From: Opacimonas sp040514355
GTDB taxonomy: Bacteria > Pseudomonadota > Gammaproteobacteria > Enterobacterales > Alteromonadaceae
DNA: 34,796 nt
Assembly (NCBI GenBank): GCA_040514355.1
Contig: JBEVCF010000053.1
Coordinates: forward strand, 1 to 34,796
Reading direction: 5' to 3'
The notes under the pieces were generated by a model that was not told the origin of the DNA, did not search any database, and saw only the letters and a list, made by a program, of their open reading frames with translations. This document shows positions 8,348 through 16,672 of the stretch, piece by piece; positions within the stretch are counted from its first letter, which is position 1; the number at the start of each line of letters is the position of its first letter. Position numbers and translations under genes: made by a program.

Positions 8348-8379
8348 AAAAAAGCCCCACTTCAAAATGGGGCTTTTTT
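8348..8379. terminator. Bidirectional Rho-independent terminator
   Basis: A perfect inverted repeat lies between convergent genes. GCCCCA (8354-8359) pairs with TGGGGC (8368-8373) around an 8-base loop, and six flanking As pair with six flanking Ts. Read on either strand, a GC stem is followed by a run of six Ts, so it can terminate both the response regulator (plus) and fadE (minus). Confidence 0.92.
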
Positions 8380-8407
8380 ATTAGCTAACCAAGGTTAACA
8401 ACTTGGC

Positions 8408-10929
8408 TTAAGCAGCTTCATCATCAGGTTTTTTTCTAGTCGCTACCGACTTTTTGGGTGTTGACTTTTTACGAGAGGAGGCTTTGGATTGTGTCCCCGC
8501 CACGACCAATTCTTCTGGCGCAAAATCATCCACATTAATCGTGCGCAAACGACCAACCTCTGTGTCTCGCAAAATCTGCGCTTCAGACTCTGAAATAATC
8601 TCAGCCTGCAAAGCACGCTCAGCGAGCACATCTAATTGCGTAAACGCGCGTTTTTCTCCTAACGCTTTGCAGATGCGATCAAACAGTGGTTCAGCTTGCT
8701 GTACTAATGCTAGCGTACGTTCTAGATCCCCCAATAAATTACCATCCACTTGTCGAGTAAATTGTCCATCACCTAGACGAGTACGGGTAGGGTTGTGCTG
8801 TTGTAACATGGTCGCAACCGCGTGCTCGACTTTATCGTTTGCGCCCTTATTGAGCGCACCCATAGGTTGCACGACAACTTTCAACATAAATTTCACGACA
8901 GGGTTAGGGAAGTTACGGATAAACTCCGCAATGGCATGGTCAATCTCAGCCAAAGCATGAGACATTGTCCAATGCAACATCGGTAACTCGTCTTTATTAC
9001 GACCATCATCGTGGTAGCGCTTTAATGTTGCCGAACACAAGTATAAGTGGCNNNNNNNNNNAAGTGGCTCAATATATCACCTAAACGCGCTGACAGGCGT
9101 TCACGACGTTTGAGGCTACCACCTAAAACAGACATCGCGATGTCACTCAAAAACGCTAAATTAGTACTGTAGCCTTGTAACTGTTGATAATAACGCCGTG
9201 TTTCGTCCATATGTGGACTGTTATGGGTATAGCCACGAGACAAAGTGAACCACAGCGAGCCAACAAAATTACTTAACACAAAGCCCACATGACCAAAGAA
9301 AGCTTTATCGAACTGTTCTAGCGACGTTTGTGTATCGGTAATGGCTGCCGCTTGCATTTCTTTTAGGACAAATGGATGACAACGAATTGCACCTTGGCCA
9401 AAGATCATCATATTACGTGTCAGGATATTAGCACCTTCCACGGTAATAGAAATCGGCATGCCTTGGTACCCCCGCCCCAGATAATTATTGGGCCCAAGCA
9501 TAATGCCTTTACCACCGTGCACATCCATCGCATCATTGATAATGGTGCGCATATTTTCAGTTAAGTGATATTTACAAATAGCCGAAATGACCGATGGCTT
9601 TTCTCCCATATCAACGCCCATGGTTGACATTCGGGTAACCGCATCCATCATATAAGTGTGGCCACCGATGCGCGCTAGCATTTCTTCAACGCCTTCCATT
9701 TGACCAATGGGTAATTTGAATTGACGGCGAATACGTGCATAAGCCCCTGTCGCAAGCGCAATGGATTTGGCACCGCCTGCCGCACATGAAGGTAAGGTAA
9801 TACAACGACCCACCGACAAACACTCCATGAGCATCCGCCAACCTTTACCTGCCATATCCGCGCCACCGATAATATAGTCTAGCGGGACAAAGATGTCATT
9901 GCCACGGATCGGACCGTTTTGGAATGGCATATTGAGTGGAAAATGACGATTGCCGATATCTAGTCCTGGTGTACTTCTAGGTAATAAAGCACAGGTGATC
10001 CCGATGTCTTCTTGCTCACCTAATAATTTTTCTGGGTCATATAACTTAAAAGCTAGGCCAATCACGGTAGCAACCGGCGCAAGTGTGATATAGCGTTTAT
10101 CAAACGTCAGGCGCATACCAAGCACTTCACGACCTTCCCATTCTCCTTTACACACAATCCCGCGATCGGGGATCGAGCCAGCATCTGAACCAGCTTCTGG
10201 TCCCGTTAATGCAAAACAAGGGATCTCATCACCAACAGCAAGTCGAGGCAGATAATGGGCTTGCTGTTCAGGCGTACCGTAATGCTGTAATAACTCACCT
10301 GGACCTAATGAATTCGGGACGCCGACTGTGGTTGATAAAACCCCAGATACACCAGATAGTTTTTGCAATACGCGTGACTGAGCATAGGCAGAGAAATCGA
10401 GGCCGCCATACTCTTTTTTGATGATCATGGCAAAAAACTTATTGTCTTTTAAAAATTGCCAAATCTCAGGAGATAAATCCGCGTCTTTGTGATTGATTTG
10501 CCACTCATCCACCATCAGACATACTTCTTCAACCGGACCGTCTAAAAACGCTTGCTCTTCCGCGGTAAGTGAAGGAGTAGGGTACTGGTGTAACTGTTCC
10601 CAATTAGGCTTACCAGAGAACAATTCACCGTCCCACCAAACGGTACCCGCATCAATGGCTTCCTGTTCTGTTTCGGACATCTCGGGTGTGATTTTTTTAT
10701 ACAGACGCAGGATTTTTTGTGTGAAAAGTTGTTGGCGTACTGAAGGAATAACAATTGTGCCTGCCAATACACCCCAGATAACCAGAGTGCTCACACTGAC
10801 TTGCCCCAACAGTGCGCCAAATAATAGCGGGGCCGAAATACCAGCAACCGTTGCGGTTAAACTATAGCGTTGATAAGTCCCAACAAGAAGTACTGCTAGG
10901 GCAAGGATGATCCAATTAAACTCAGACAT
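8408..10929 (-). CDS. fadE: Acyl-CoA dehydrogenase FadE (interrupted by an assembly gap)
   Basis: FadE catalyses the first oxidation step of fatty-acid beta-oxidation, acyl-CoA to trans-2-enoyl-CoA, using FAD. The N-terminus has hydrophobic segments (residues about 5-50) as in E. coli FadE. The dehydrogenase core follows, with LTGPEAGSDAGS, RCITLPSCAAGG, MDVHGGKGIMLGP and VEGANILTRN, then the FadE-specific C-terminal domain (INVDDFAPEEL). A 10-N gap at 9052-9061 breaks the frame. The 7-mer GCCACTT (minus strand) occurs on both sides of it, and removing the Ns plus one copy (17 bases) restores one 834-residue frame reading LSHLYLCSATLKRY. The gene is therefore probably intact. The protein ends in an unusual Lys/Arg/Ser-rich tail. 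It is transcribed alone from a promoter with a FadR-type operator. Confidence 0.93.
9052..9061. other. Assembly gap (10 Ns) inside fadE
   Basis: The ten Ns are flanked on the plus strand by AAGTGGC on the left and AAGTGGC on the right. This exact 7-base duplication suggests the two contig ends overlap and that the gap holds no missing sequence. Collapsing it restores the fadE frame. Confidence 0.9.
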
Positions 10930-10942
10930 AATTCACCTAAAA

Positions 10943-10959
10943 ACATGGTCAGACCAGTG
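10943..10959 (-). promoter_or_regulatory. Probable FadR operator upstream of fadE
   Basis: The minus strand reads CACTGGTCTGACCATGT, containing the perfect palindrome TGGTC-T-GACCA (10946-10956). It agrees with the known FadR half-site pattern TGGTCnGACC. It sits just downstream of the proposed fadE -10 box and 14 bases before the ATG, a position where FadR binding would block transcription until long-chain acyl-CoA releases it. The fadR gene itself is not in the window. Confidence 0.75.
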
Positions 10960-10960
10960 T

Positions 10961-10989
10961 AATTTAGGTGGAATTACGTGCAAAATCAA
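10961..10989 (-). promoter_or_regulatory. Probable fadE promoter
   Basis: On the minus strand TTGATT (10989 to 10984) and TAAATT (10966 to 10961) are spaced by 17 bases, a plausible sigma-70 promoter. It would start transcription within the FadR-like operator. The -10 box lies inside one arm of an inverted repeat, CACCTAAA/TTTAGGTG (10934-10941 and 10963-10970), whose other arm supplies the fadE ribosome binding site AGGTG. Confidence 0.5.
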
Positions 10990-11016
10990 GCATTGTTAAA
11001 GGAAAGTTAAAAAAAA

Positions 11017-11670
11017 TTAATCTGCAGCGTAACCATTGCTTGGCAATGGTTGGTCGTCTAAGTAGGCAATGCCTTCGCGCATGTACAAACGATCCTCAAC
11101 AAACCATTTCACTACCATCGGATAAATATGATGTTCTTGTTGTTGTACTCGGGCCGCAAGTTCATCGACATTATCCTCAGGGAACACTGGCACTTTGGCT
11201 TGTAAAATGACTGGACCACCATCGAGTTCAGCTGTCACGAAATGTACGGATACGCCATGCTCGTTATCTTTATTATCCAACGCCCGTTGGTGGGTGTGTA
11301 AGCCTTTGTATTTTGGTAACAATGAGGGATGAATATTGATCATCTTGCCTTCGAACTGTTTGACAAATGCAAAGGACAGAATGCGCATAAACCCCGCTAG
11401 GACGATCAAATCAGGTTCATATTTAGCCAGCACCTTGGCTAGTTGTGCATCGTATTCTTCCCGACTCAAGCCACTGTGCTTGCTAACCAGGACTTCGGTA
11501 GCAATACCTGCTTGTTGGGCGCGTTGCAAACCGAAAGCATCCTCTACATTAGATAAGACAAGACAAATATTGGCAGTGATTTTGCCAGCTGTGACCTGGT
11601 CAATAATCGACTGAAGGTTAGAGCCATTCCCCGATATGAGAATGGCAATGTTTTTATGGATTTGAGACAT
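11017..11670 (-). CDS. purN: Phosphoribosylglycinamide formyltransferase PurN
   Basis: PurN formylates GAR with 10-formyl-tetrahydrofolate, step three of purine synthesis. From the ATG at 11670 the protein has 217 residues (E. coli 212). Catalytic residues are visible as INIHPSLLPK (Asn112, His114) and ELDGGP (Asp150), and the phosphate-binding ISGNGSNLQS lies near the N-terminus. An in-frame TTG three codons upstream (11679) is adjacent to the purM stop and is less likely. The gene follows purM with 9 bases between stop and start, giving the classic purMN operon. Confidence 0.95.
   Translation of the reverse strand: MSQIHKNIAILISGNGSNLQSIIDQVTAGKITANICLVLSNVEDAFGLQRAQQAGIATEVLVSKHSGLSREEYDAQLAKVLAKYEPDLIVLAGFMRILSFAFVKQFEGKMINIHPSLLPKYKGLHTHQRALDNKDNEHGVSVHFVTAELDGGPVILQAKVPVFPEDNVDELAARVQQQEHHIYPMVVKWFVEDRLYMREGIAYLDDQPLPSNGYAAD
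11018..11051 (-). terminator. Possible terminator at the purN 3' end
   Basis: A 9-base perfect inverted repeat, AACCATTGC/GCAATGGTT with a 3-base loop (11031-11051), lies in the last codons of purN. On the minus strand it is followed by about ten bases and then a run of eight Ts after the stop. The gap between stem and T run is longer than in a canonical Rho-independent terminator, so this is uncertain. Confidence 0.3.
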
Positions 11671-11679
11671 GGGTATCAA

Positions 11680-12714
11680 CTAGTTCATGACAACCGAGGC
11701 CGCACCAGCCTTATCGGCAATCTCACCGATCACCCAAGCGTCTTCACCCGCATCCTGTAATATCGCCAATGCTTGGTCAACATCGCTTTGTGGTAGCGCA
11801 ATCACAAGACCAACACCACAGTTAAACGTCCGATACATTTCATGTTGGGTGACGTTTCCATGTTCTTGTAACCAAGTGAAAATAGCGGGCCATTCCCATG
11901 AGGACTGATCAATATTAGCTTGAAGATTATCTGGTAGCACACGGGGAATATTCTCCCAGAAACCACCACCGGTAATGTGTGAAATAGCTGATACTTTTAC
12001 TGTCTCGAGCAGTTTCAGTACGCTTTTAACATAGATACGCGTTGGTTCAAGCAGTTGCGCCTGAACTGATGTGGCACCTAACTGAGCGCTTATATCTGCT
12101 CCAGAGACTTCGATGATTTTGCGGATCAGGGAGAAACCGTTGGAGTGAGGTCCTGATGAAGCGAGTGCAATAAGCGCATCGCCAGCTTGTACTTGACTGC
12201 CATCAATCACGTCATCCGCTTCAACAACACCAACACAGAAACCAGCTACATCATAATCACCACCGTGATACATGCCAGGCATTTCAGCCGTTTCGCCACC
12301 AATTAACGCACAGCCAGATAGCTCACAGCCTTTACCAATACCCGTAACAACGTCTACAGCAACATCTACGTCTAACTTACCGGTGGCGTAGTAATCGAGA
12401 AAAAACAAAGGCTCTGCACCTTGTACAATCAAATCATTAACACACATGGCAACCAAGTCAATACCAATGCCACCGTGCTCATTACAATCCATCGCTAAAC
12501 GTAATTTAGTACCTACACCATCGGTACCAGAAACAAGTAGGGGATTCTTATATTTAGTAGGTAGAGAACACAGTGCACCAAAACCACCTAAACCGCCTTT
12601 TACTTCTGGACGATGGGTCTTTTTAGTCACAGATTTGATACGTTCAACTAATTCGTTACCAGCATCGATGTCAACACCAGCGTCTTTATAGCTAAGGGAA
12701 GGGGATTTGCTCAC
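11680..12714 (-). CDS. purM: Phosphoribosylformylglycinamidine cyclo-ligase PurM
   Basis: PurM closes the imidazole ring in purine synthesis (FGAM plus ATP to AIR). The 344-residue length matches E. coli (345). The family signatures include SYKDAGVDIDAGNELVE at the N-terminus, LLVSGTDGVGTKL, GGETAEMPGMY and ISHITGGGFWENIPRVLP. The start at 12714 is a GTG, preceded by a purine-rich GAGAG. It heads the purM-purN operon. Upstream, a minus-strand TATAAT lies at 12749-12754, but no PurR box was recognised. Confidence 0.96.
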   Translation of the reverse strand: MSKSPSLSYKDAGVDIDAGNELVERIKSVTKKTHRPEVKGGLGGFGALCSLPTKYKNPLLVSGTDGVGTKLRLAMDCNEHGGIGIDLVAMCVNDLIVQGAEPLFFLDYYATGKLDVDVAVDVVTGIGKGCELSGCALIGGETAEMPGMYHGGDYDVAGFCVGVVEADDVIDGSQVQAGDALIALASSGPHSNGFSLIRKIIEVSGADISAQLGATSVQAQLLEPTRIYVKSVLKLLETVKVSAISHITGGGFWENIPRVLPDNLQANIDQSSWEWPAIFTWLQEHGNVTQHEMYRTFNCGVGLVIALPQSDVDQALAILQDAGEDAWVIGEIADKAGAASVVMN

Positions 12715-12748
12715 GATTACTCTCTACTTTTTACGATAAAACCCGTGC

Positions 12749-12754
12749 ATTATA
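12749..12754 (-). promoter_or_regulatory. Possible -10 box for purMN
   Basis: A perfect TATAAT on the minus strand lies 35 bases before the purM GTG. The hexamer 17 bases further upstream (TGATAT) is a poor -35, so only the -10 is supported. The spacer also carries a plausible plus-strand promoter for the DUF2066 gene. Confidence 0.4.
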
Positions 12755-12756
12755 CG

Positions 12757-12784
12757 TTGAAATACACCACAATATCACTATAAA
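12757..12784 (+). promoter_or_regulatory. Probable promoter of the DUF2066-hda operon
   Basis: TTGAAA (12757-12762) and TATAAA (12779-12784) are separated by 16 bases on the plus strand, about 30 bases before the proposed TTG start at 12816. This agrees well with sigma-70 elements. It sits immediately beside the divergent purM -10 box. Confidence 0.5.
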
Positions 12785-12815
12785 AGTGTGAGTATTTAAG
12801 AAATAAGGCCTTTCT

Positions 12816-13952
12816 TTGCGTCGAATAAACATCATCTCATTGTTGATTGGTTTATGTAGCCTTGCTACAGCATTGCTTATTCCTGCAATTGCCAGCCCAT
12901 ACACACCGCTTAATGTTGCTCGCGTTCCTTTAGCTGATCAATCTGATACTGCACAATCTTTAGCCACTCGTACCGCTTTGCAACAGGTTTTGGTGAAATT
13001 AGCGGGTAGTTCGTCCGTACTCGTAGATGACAGAACTCAAGCATTGCTACGCGACAGTCACAAATTTGTTGAAGCAACGCGTTTTGTGAGCAATCCTGAA
13101 CCACGTTTAGAAGTTGAATTTAATCGCGATAAATTAATGTTCTGGTTGAAACGCAATGCCTTGCCGTTAATGGGTGATTTAAGACCGAGCGTGCTGGTCT
13201 GGATGATCGTTGAAGATCCGAGTACAGGCGAACGTATTGTACTCAATGAACAATCAACGCATCCGCTACTGGCTCAATTTATCGCTAAATTAGATGAAAG
13301 GGGGCTCAAGGCGCAATTCCCTTTGTATGATTTGACGGATTTGAGCGTGGTAAGTGATGTGGATGTTTGGGGGCAATTTGTCGATGTTTTGTATTTAGCC
13401 TCTGAACGCTACCAAACAGACTATGTGATGGCCCTAAAGCTCCACGTCAATCCGTTTTTGGAGTGGCAAGTCGATAGCTTCATCAAACAACAAGACAGCC
13501 TGAAGTTGCAACGTGAAAGCAATGTCGATCCTACGCATTTAGTTGCATCAGTTGTTAACCAATACGCTGAAACCGTAGCCCAGGATTATGCTTTGGATAC
13601 CTCATTATTCGCTAATAACGCACAAATTCAAGCACATATTGAGGTATTGGGTATTGATTCTATCGCCGTCTTAGCGGATGTAATGGACAATTTAATGGGA
13701 CTGAGTATTATCGAGAGTCTAAGCCTTACATCCCAGAAGGGCCAAAAATCTGTATTTTTAGCTTCTTTGTTAGGCCCCGTCGAACAAGTGGTGGCTATGA
13801 TCCGAAAACGTCCAGAATTAAGCGTTATGGATACATATACGCCACACAAAGACTCGCGTGCAACACCATCAGTCCCTGCAACAGTGACAGCTAGCACAGC
13901 GTCTACAGCTGTTGTATTACCCAAAATCACGTTGGCCAGAACGGTAAACTAA
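12816..13952 (+). CDS. DUF2066 family exported protein of unknown function
   Basis: This 378-residue protein begins with a signal peptide: positively charged MRR, then a hydrophobic stretch to about residue 26, ending IPAIA-S. The mature part starts LNVARVPLADQSDTAQSLATRTALQQVLVKLAG. That pattern is typical of DUF2066 proteins, which are found between purM and hda in many gammaproteobacteria. The C-terminal 25 residues are rich in Ala, Thr and Val. The start is a TTG, chosen because it gives a full signal peptide and has TAAGG seven bases upstream; no ATG occurs before the mature domain. The stop overlaps the hda ATG by one base (TAATG), so the two are translationally coupled. No function is known to me. 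Confidence 0.8.
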   Translation: MRRINIISLLIGLCSLATALLIPAIASPYTPLNVARVPLADQSDTAQSLATRTALQQVLVKLAGSSSVLVDDRTQALLRDSHKFVEATRFVSNPEPRLEVEFNRDKLMFWLKRNALPLMGDLRPSVLVWMIVEDPSTGERIVLNEQSTHPLLAQFIAKLDERGLKAQFPLYDLTDLSVVSDVDVWGQFVDVLYLASERYQTDYVMALKLHVNPFLEWQVDSFIKQQDSLKLQRESNVDPTHLVASVVNQYAETVAQDYALDTSLFANNAQIQAHIEVLGIDSIAVLADVMDNLMGLSIIESLSLTSQKGQKSVFLASLLGPVEQVVAMIRKRPELSVMDTYTPHKDSRATPSVPATVTASTASTAVVLPKITLARTVN

Positions 13953-14671
13953 TGCAATTACCTTTATCGATCACAGCTTCTACTTCACAATTGTTTTCAA
14001 ATTTTATTGTACCGGATGATGCTCAACCGGTTGAAGCTTTACAAAATTATGACACATCTCCATCCCAGATCTTTTTCATATATGGAGCAGAGCAAACCGG
14101 TAAATCACATTTATTAAATGCTTTGTGTATTGACCAGGGAAATGCGGTCGATTACATGTTTATCGATGCGACCACCTTGTATGAAATGTTCTCTCAACTC
14201 AGACTAGATGAAGGTGAAACACCCAATATATTAGATGGACTAGAACACAGTGCTTTAATTTGTATTGATAATATTGATGCTTTATTGCAGTTTCCTCAAT
14301 GGCAATTTGCACTCTTTGATTTGATTAACCGCATATTAGAAACTGGCAATAATATTGTTTTAACCAGTCGTCTGCGATATGACGACCCTGCGTTTACCTT
14401 GCCCGACCTAAGCTCTCGCCTGAGCTGGGGCGAGTCAATTTTTCTATCCAGTTTGTCTGATGAAAATTTGTTAGATCTGGTCAAAACGTATATAGAACAA
14501 AAACAAATCTCGTATCAACCTGCTGCCATTTCCTATCTTATGCATCACATGGCAAGACAACCTCGTGTCCTCAAAGAAGCGATAGATGCACTCGATTTAT
14601 TTGGCCTTAGCCAGAAAAGAAGATTAACCGTGCCTTTGATCAAGGAGTGGATGCATATGGGCCGGCCCTAG
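13952..14671 (+). CDS. hda: DnaA regulatory inactivator Hda
   Basis: Hda is a DnaA-like AAA+ protein. Bound to the DNA-loaded sliding clamp, it stimulates ATP hydrolysis by DnaA and so prevents over-initiation of replication. The protein has 239 residues. The extreme N-terminus MQLPLSI resembles the clamp-binding QL-x-L motif of E. coli Hda. Walker A is GAEQTGKS (45-52) and Walker B LICIDNID (102-109). The sensor region follows with LTSRLRYDDPAFTLPDLSSRLSWG (read in two blocks). It starts on the last base of the DUF2066 stop codon, as part of the same operon. E. coli places hda beside yfgD in the same wider neighbourhood. Confidence 0.92.
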   Translation: MQLPLSITASTSQLFSNFIVPDDAQPVEALQNYDTSPSQIFFIYGAEQTGKSHLLNALCIDQGNAVDYMFIDATTLYEMFSQLRLDEGETPNILDGLEHSALICIDNIDALLQFPQWQFALFDLINRILETGNNIVLTSRLRYDDPAFTLPDLSSRLSWGESIFLSSLSDENLLDLVKTYIEQKQISYQPAAISYLMHHMARQPRVLKEAIDALDLFGLSQKRRLTVPLIKEWMHMGRP

Positions 14672-14683
14672 CAAGGGACGGCC
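14660..14683. terminator. Possible hairpin at the end of hda
   Basis: GGCCGGCCC (14660-14668) and GGGACGGCC (14675-14683) form an 8-pair GC-rich stem with one mismatch and a 6-base loop, overlapping the hda stop. It lies between the convergent hda and lipoprotein genes. No T run follows on either strand, so it may pause or protect ends rather than terminate alone. Confidence 0.3.
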
Positions 14684-14691
14684 AGTGTGTA

Positions 14692-16671
14692 TTAGTGCTG
14701 ATGATGTTTGGTATGGCGCATTGTATCTTGACGCAAGCGCGTGGCTTGTTCTTGTGGAGCCAGCCTATGGCGTTTGGCTGCTTTTGAGCCACTACTAATT
14801 ACCAAGTTATCAAACCAGCTTGCAGTCGTATCCATCATCAATGGAGCAGGCAAGGATTGTTGCGCAGAAGTTGCATCTAACTCCGGTAAAATCCGTTCTA
14901 CCGCAAATAGCACTCGGTCTTGTACCGCAGGATCGTTAAACCGGTTGCGCTGGCCCCATACGACTCTTAACGATGGGTCAATCGCTCGAGTTGCGAGCAC
15001 TGCAATGTCAGAGTCTGCATCTAAGCGATATTTCATCATGAATTTTTCAAATAATAAGGCATAATCCTCGCGCGTGGTATAGAACGCATAAAACGACGTG
15101 GCGACATCATTGGNNNNNNNNNNGGCGAAATCATCGGCGACGGTAATGGCTGTGGTGGCCACTTGTTCATCACTGGCATCGGCGCCTCCAAAGTTCACTT
15201 GAGCAAGTGCTTTTAATTGGTCAGAACGCAAGGGTAATTCGCGAGCTAACTGATCTGAATCAGGATCCTGAGAAGCTCGGTTTATGGCCGCTAAGGGGCT
15301 TAAGTTAGTCGGCATCGATGCCCACGTGTTAGGGGGAAAGAAATCATTCGCATGCCCCAACTCATGATACATCAGCCAAGAAATGTCTGCTTCCAAGTCA
15401 CTAAATGTACGTGTTAAACGATCCGCAACTGGATACGATCCCGCTGGATAATACTCGTTGTTTTTCACATAGCGCCATGGCACGATAAATTGAAGGTCAT
15501 TGCCGAAGTTGGAACGGTAATCTGGCGCCTCATTGAGCGTATCTCGCTCAAGCGGGGTCAACCAGAAATTATCAGCATCTAAGTAAATCGCACCGGTTGC
15601 TGACCAATAAAAAGAAGGTCTCACTTCATAAGATATAACAATACCCGTCACGCCTCTGAGTAAGCGTAACATGTCTGGACCAACGGGTGAGTTGGTTAAG
15701 TAATCGCGAAAGCGTTGTGCCATCCAAGGGTGTGACACCAAAGTGCGATCCATAATATCTTCAACACTTGGCGTCATGAATTCCATACCGATGAGCGGCA
15801 AGCGACTAAAGCGGCAAGACTCGTTTAACGTATTGCTGTAAATACAATATTTCAAGTCATCCGCATAGGGAGAGTCACTGTTTGCTGGAAACATATTTTC
15901 AGTCACAATATTCCCTGAATATCGTGGGAAATACCCTTGGGCTTCATCGATTTCTGCATTGCGGACACCGAGCAATGCAGTTTCTGTAAGAGTAGTACCA
16001 GAAGATAGGGTAATATCCGCGTTAATTTCAAACACCGTATCTTGATCTACTCGAGGCGCATCAAAGAACACACGGTTCTCCTGGCTTTCTAAATCAATAG
16101 CAAATGTTTGGTAAGCACTGTTATTACCGACTGTCCATGTTACTGATGTGATGTCTGCACTGGTGCTTGGATCAACGCGGAATGATACACGGCCACCTTC
16201 CACAGCAGCATGATCGAGTCGTATATTTGCAGCCTTGCTGGCTGCGCTGACATTGATACTGACGTCAGTTGAAGTCAGGTTCGTCACACAAGAATTATTA
16301 TTGTCTGTTGAACAAACGCGAGCTTCGACTCGAAACTCATACGTAGAAGCAACAGGTGCGATGAAACCAATAACAGGTGTGTGAGGTGAGATTAGATCAA
16401 CCGCTGGGCCACTGGTTTGTTGCCAACGTACATCCACTAATTTAGCACCACGGTTAGGTAGCACAGCCAAACCAATAGTATCGTTCACCCCAGCTGTCTT
16501 ATCCCCATAGATATCGAGTTCCACACTTGTGGCAATCGGAGTAAACTGATTAGGTGTTACGGGTGTGCCACCGCTATTATCTGGAGGAGGCTCAGCACTA
16601 TTACTACCACCACCGCCACCACAGGCTGACAGTAACAATAACGTTGACAGTACACTCAGAATTTTATGCAT
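14692..16671 (-). CDS. Uncharacterised lipoprotein with an HELGH metallopeptidase-like motif (contains an assembly gap)
   Basis: The gene encodes about 655-659 residues, depending on the gap. The N-terminus is a lipoprotein signal: MHK, a Leu-rich core and the lipobox LLSAC (Cys17), followed by five glycines and a Pro/Ser/Gly linker. Residues about 50-250 look like beta-rich Ig/PKD-type repeats (DVRWQQTSGPAVDLISP; VTWTVGNNSAYQTF). The C-terminal half contains SWLMYHELGHANDFF, an HExxH zinc-peptidase motif at residues 436-440; no third ligand could be assigned. The ATG at 16671 has AAGGAG seven bases upstream; an in-frame TTG at 16686 is less likely. Ten Ns at 15114-15123 leave the frame open. 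It follows the DUF2069 gene directly (1 base between) and converges on hda. I do not recognise the family. Confidence 0.75.
   Translation of the reverse strand: MHKILSVLSTLLLLSACGGGGGSNSAEPPPDNSGGTPVTPNQFTPIATSVELDIYGDKTAGVNDTIGLAVLPNRGAKLVDVRWQQTSGPAVDLISPHTPVIGFIAPVASTYEFRVEARVCSTDNNNSCVTNLTSTDVSINVSAASKAANIRLDHAAVEGGRVSFRVDPSTSADITSVTWTVGNNSAYQTFAIDLESQENRVFFDAPRVDQDTVFEINADITLSSGTTLTETALLGVRNAEIDEAQGYFPRYSGNIVTENMFPANSDSPYADDLKYCIYSNTLNESCRFSRLPLIGMEFMTPSVEDIMDRTLVSHPWMAQRFRDYLTNSPVGPDMLRLLRGVTGIVISYEVRPSFYWSATGAIYLDADNFWLTPLERDTLNEAPDYRSNFGNDLQFIVPWRYVKNNEYYPAGSYPVADRLTRTFSDLEADISWLMYHELGHANDFFPPNTWASMPTNLSPLAAINRASQDPDSDQLARELPLRSDQLKALAQVNFGGADASDEQVATTAITVADDFAXXXXNDVATSFYAFYTTREDYALLFEKFMMKYRLDADSDIAVLATRAIDPSLRVVWGQRNRFNDPAVQDRVLFAVERILPELDATSAQQSLPAPLMMDTTASWFDNLVISSGSKAAKRHRLAPQEQATRLRQDTMRHTKHHQH
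15114..15123. other. Assembly gap (10 Ns) inside the HELGH lipoprotein gene
   Basis: The flanks are TTGG on the left and GGCGAA on the right, sharing GG. Collapsing the Ns plus that dinucleotide removes 12 bases, keeps the frame and reads DDFANDVATSFYAF. The true gap length is not known from the sequence. Confidence 0.9.
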
Positions 16672-16672
16672 G

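Noticed and set aside
8454..8960. 168-codon open frame antisense to the fadE 3' end
   Set aside because: Composition (Ser/Ala/Cys/Asn rich) is typical of a shadow frame opposite a real gene; FadE motifs on the other strand are unambiguous.
8408..9040. Separate 210-residue gene downstream of fadE
   Set aside because: Its sequence is the C-terminal FadE domain; the split is caused by the N gap and the duplicated 7-mer.
13628..13930. 100-codon minus-strand open frame inside the DUF2066 gene
   Set aside because: Shadow frame with no start signal; the plus-strand gene has a signal peptide and operon context.
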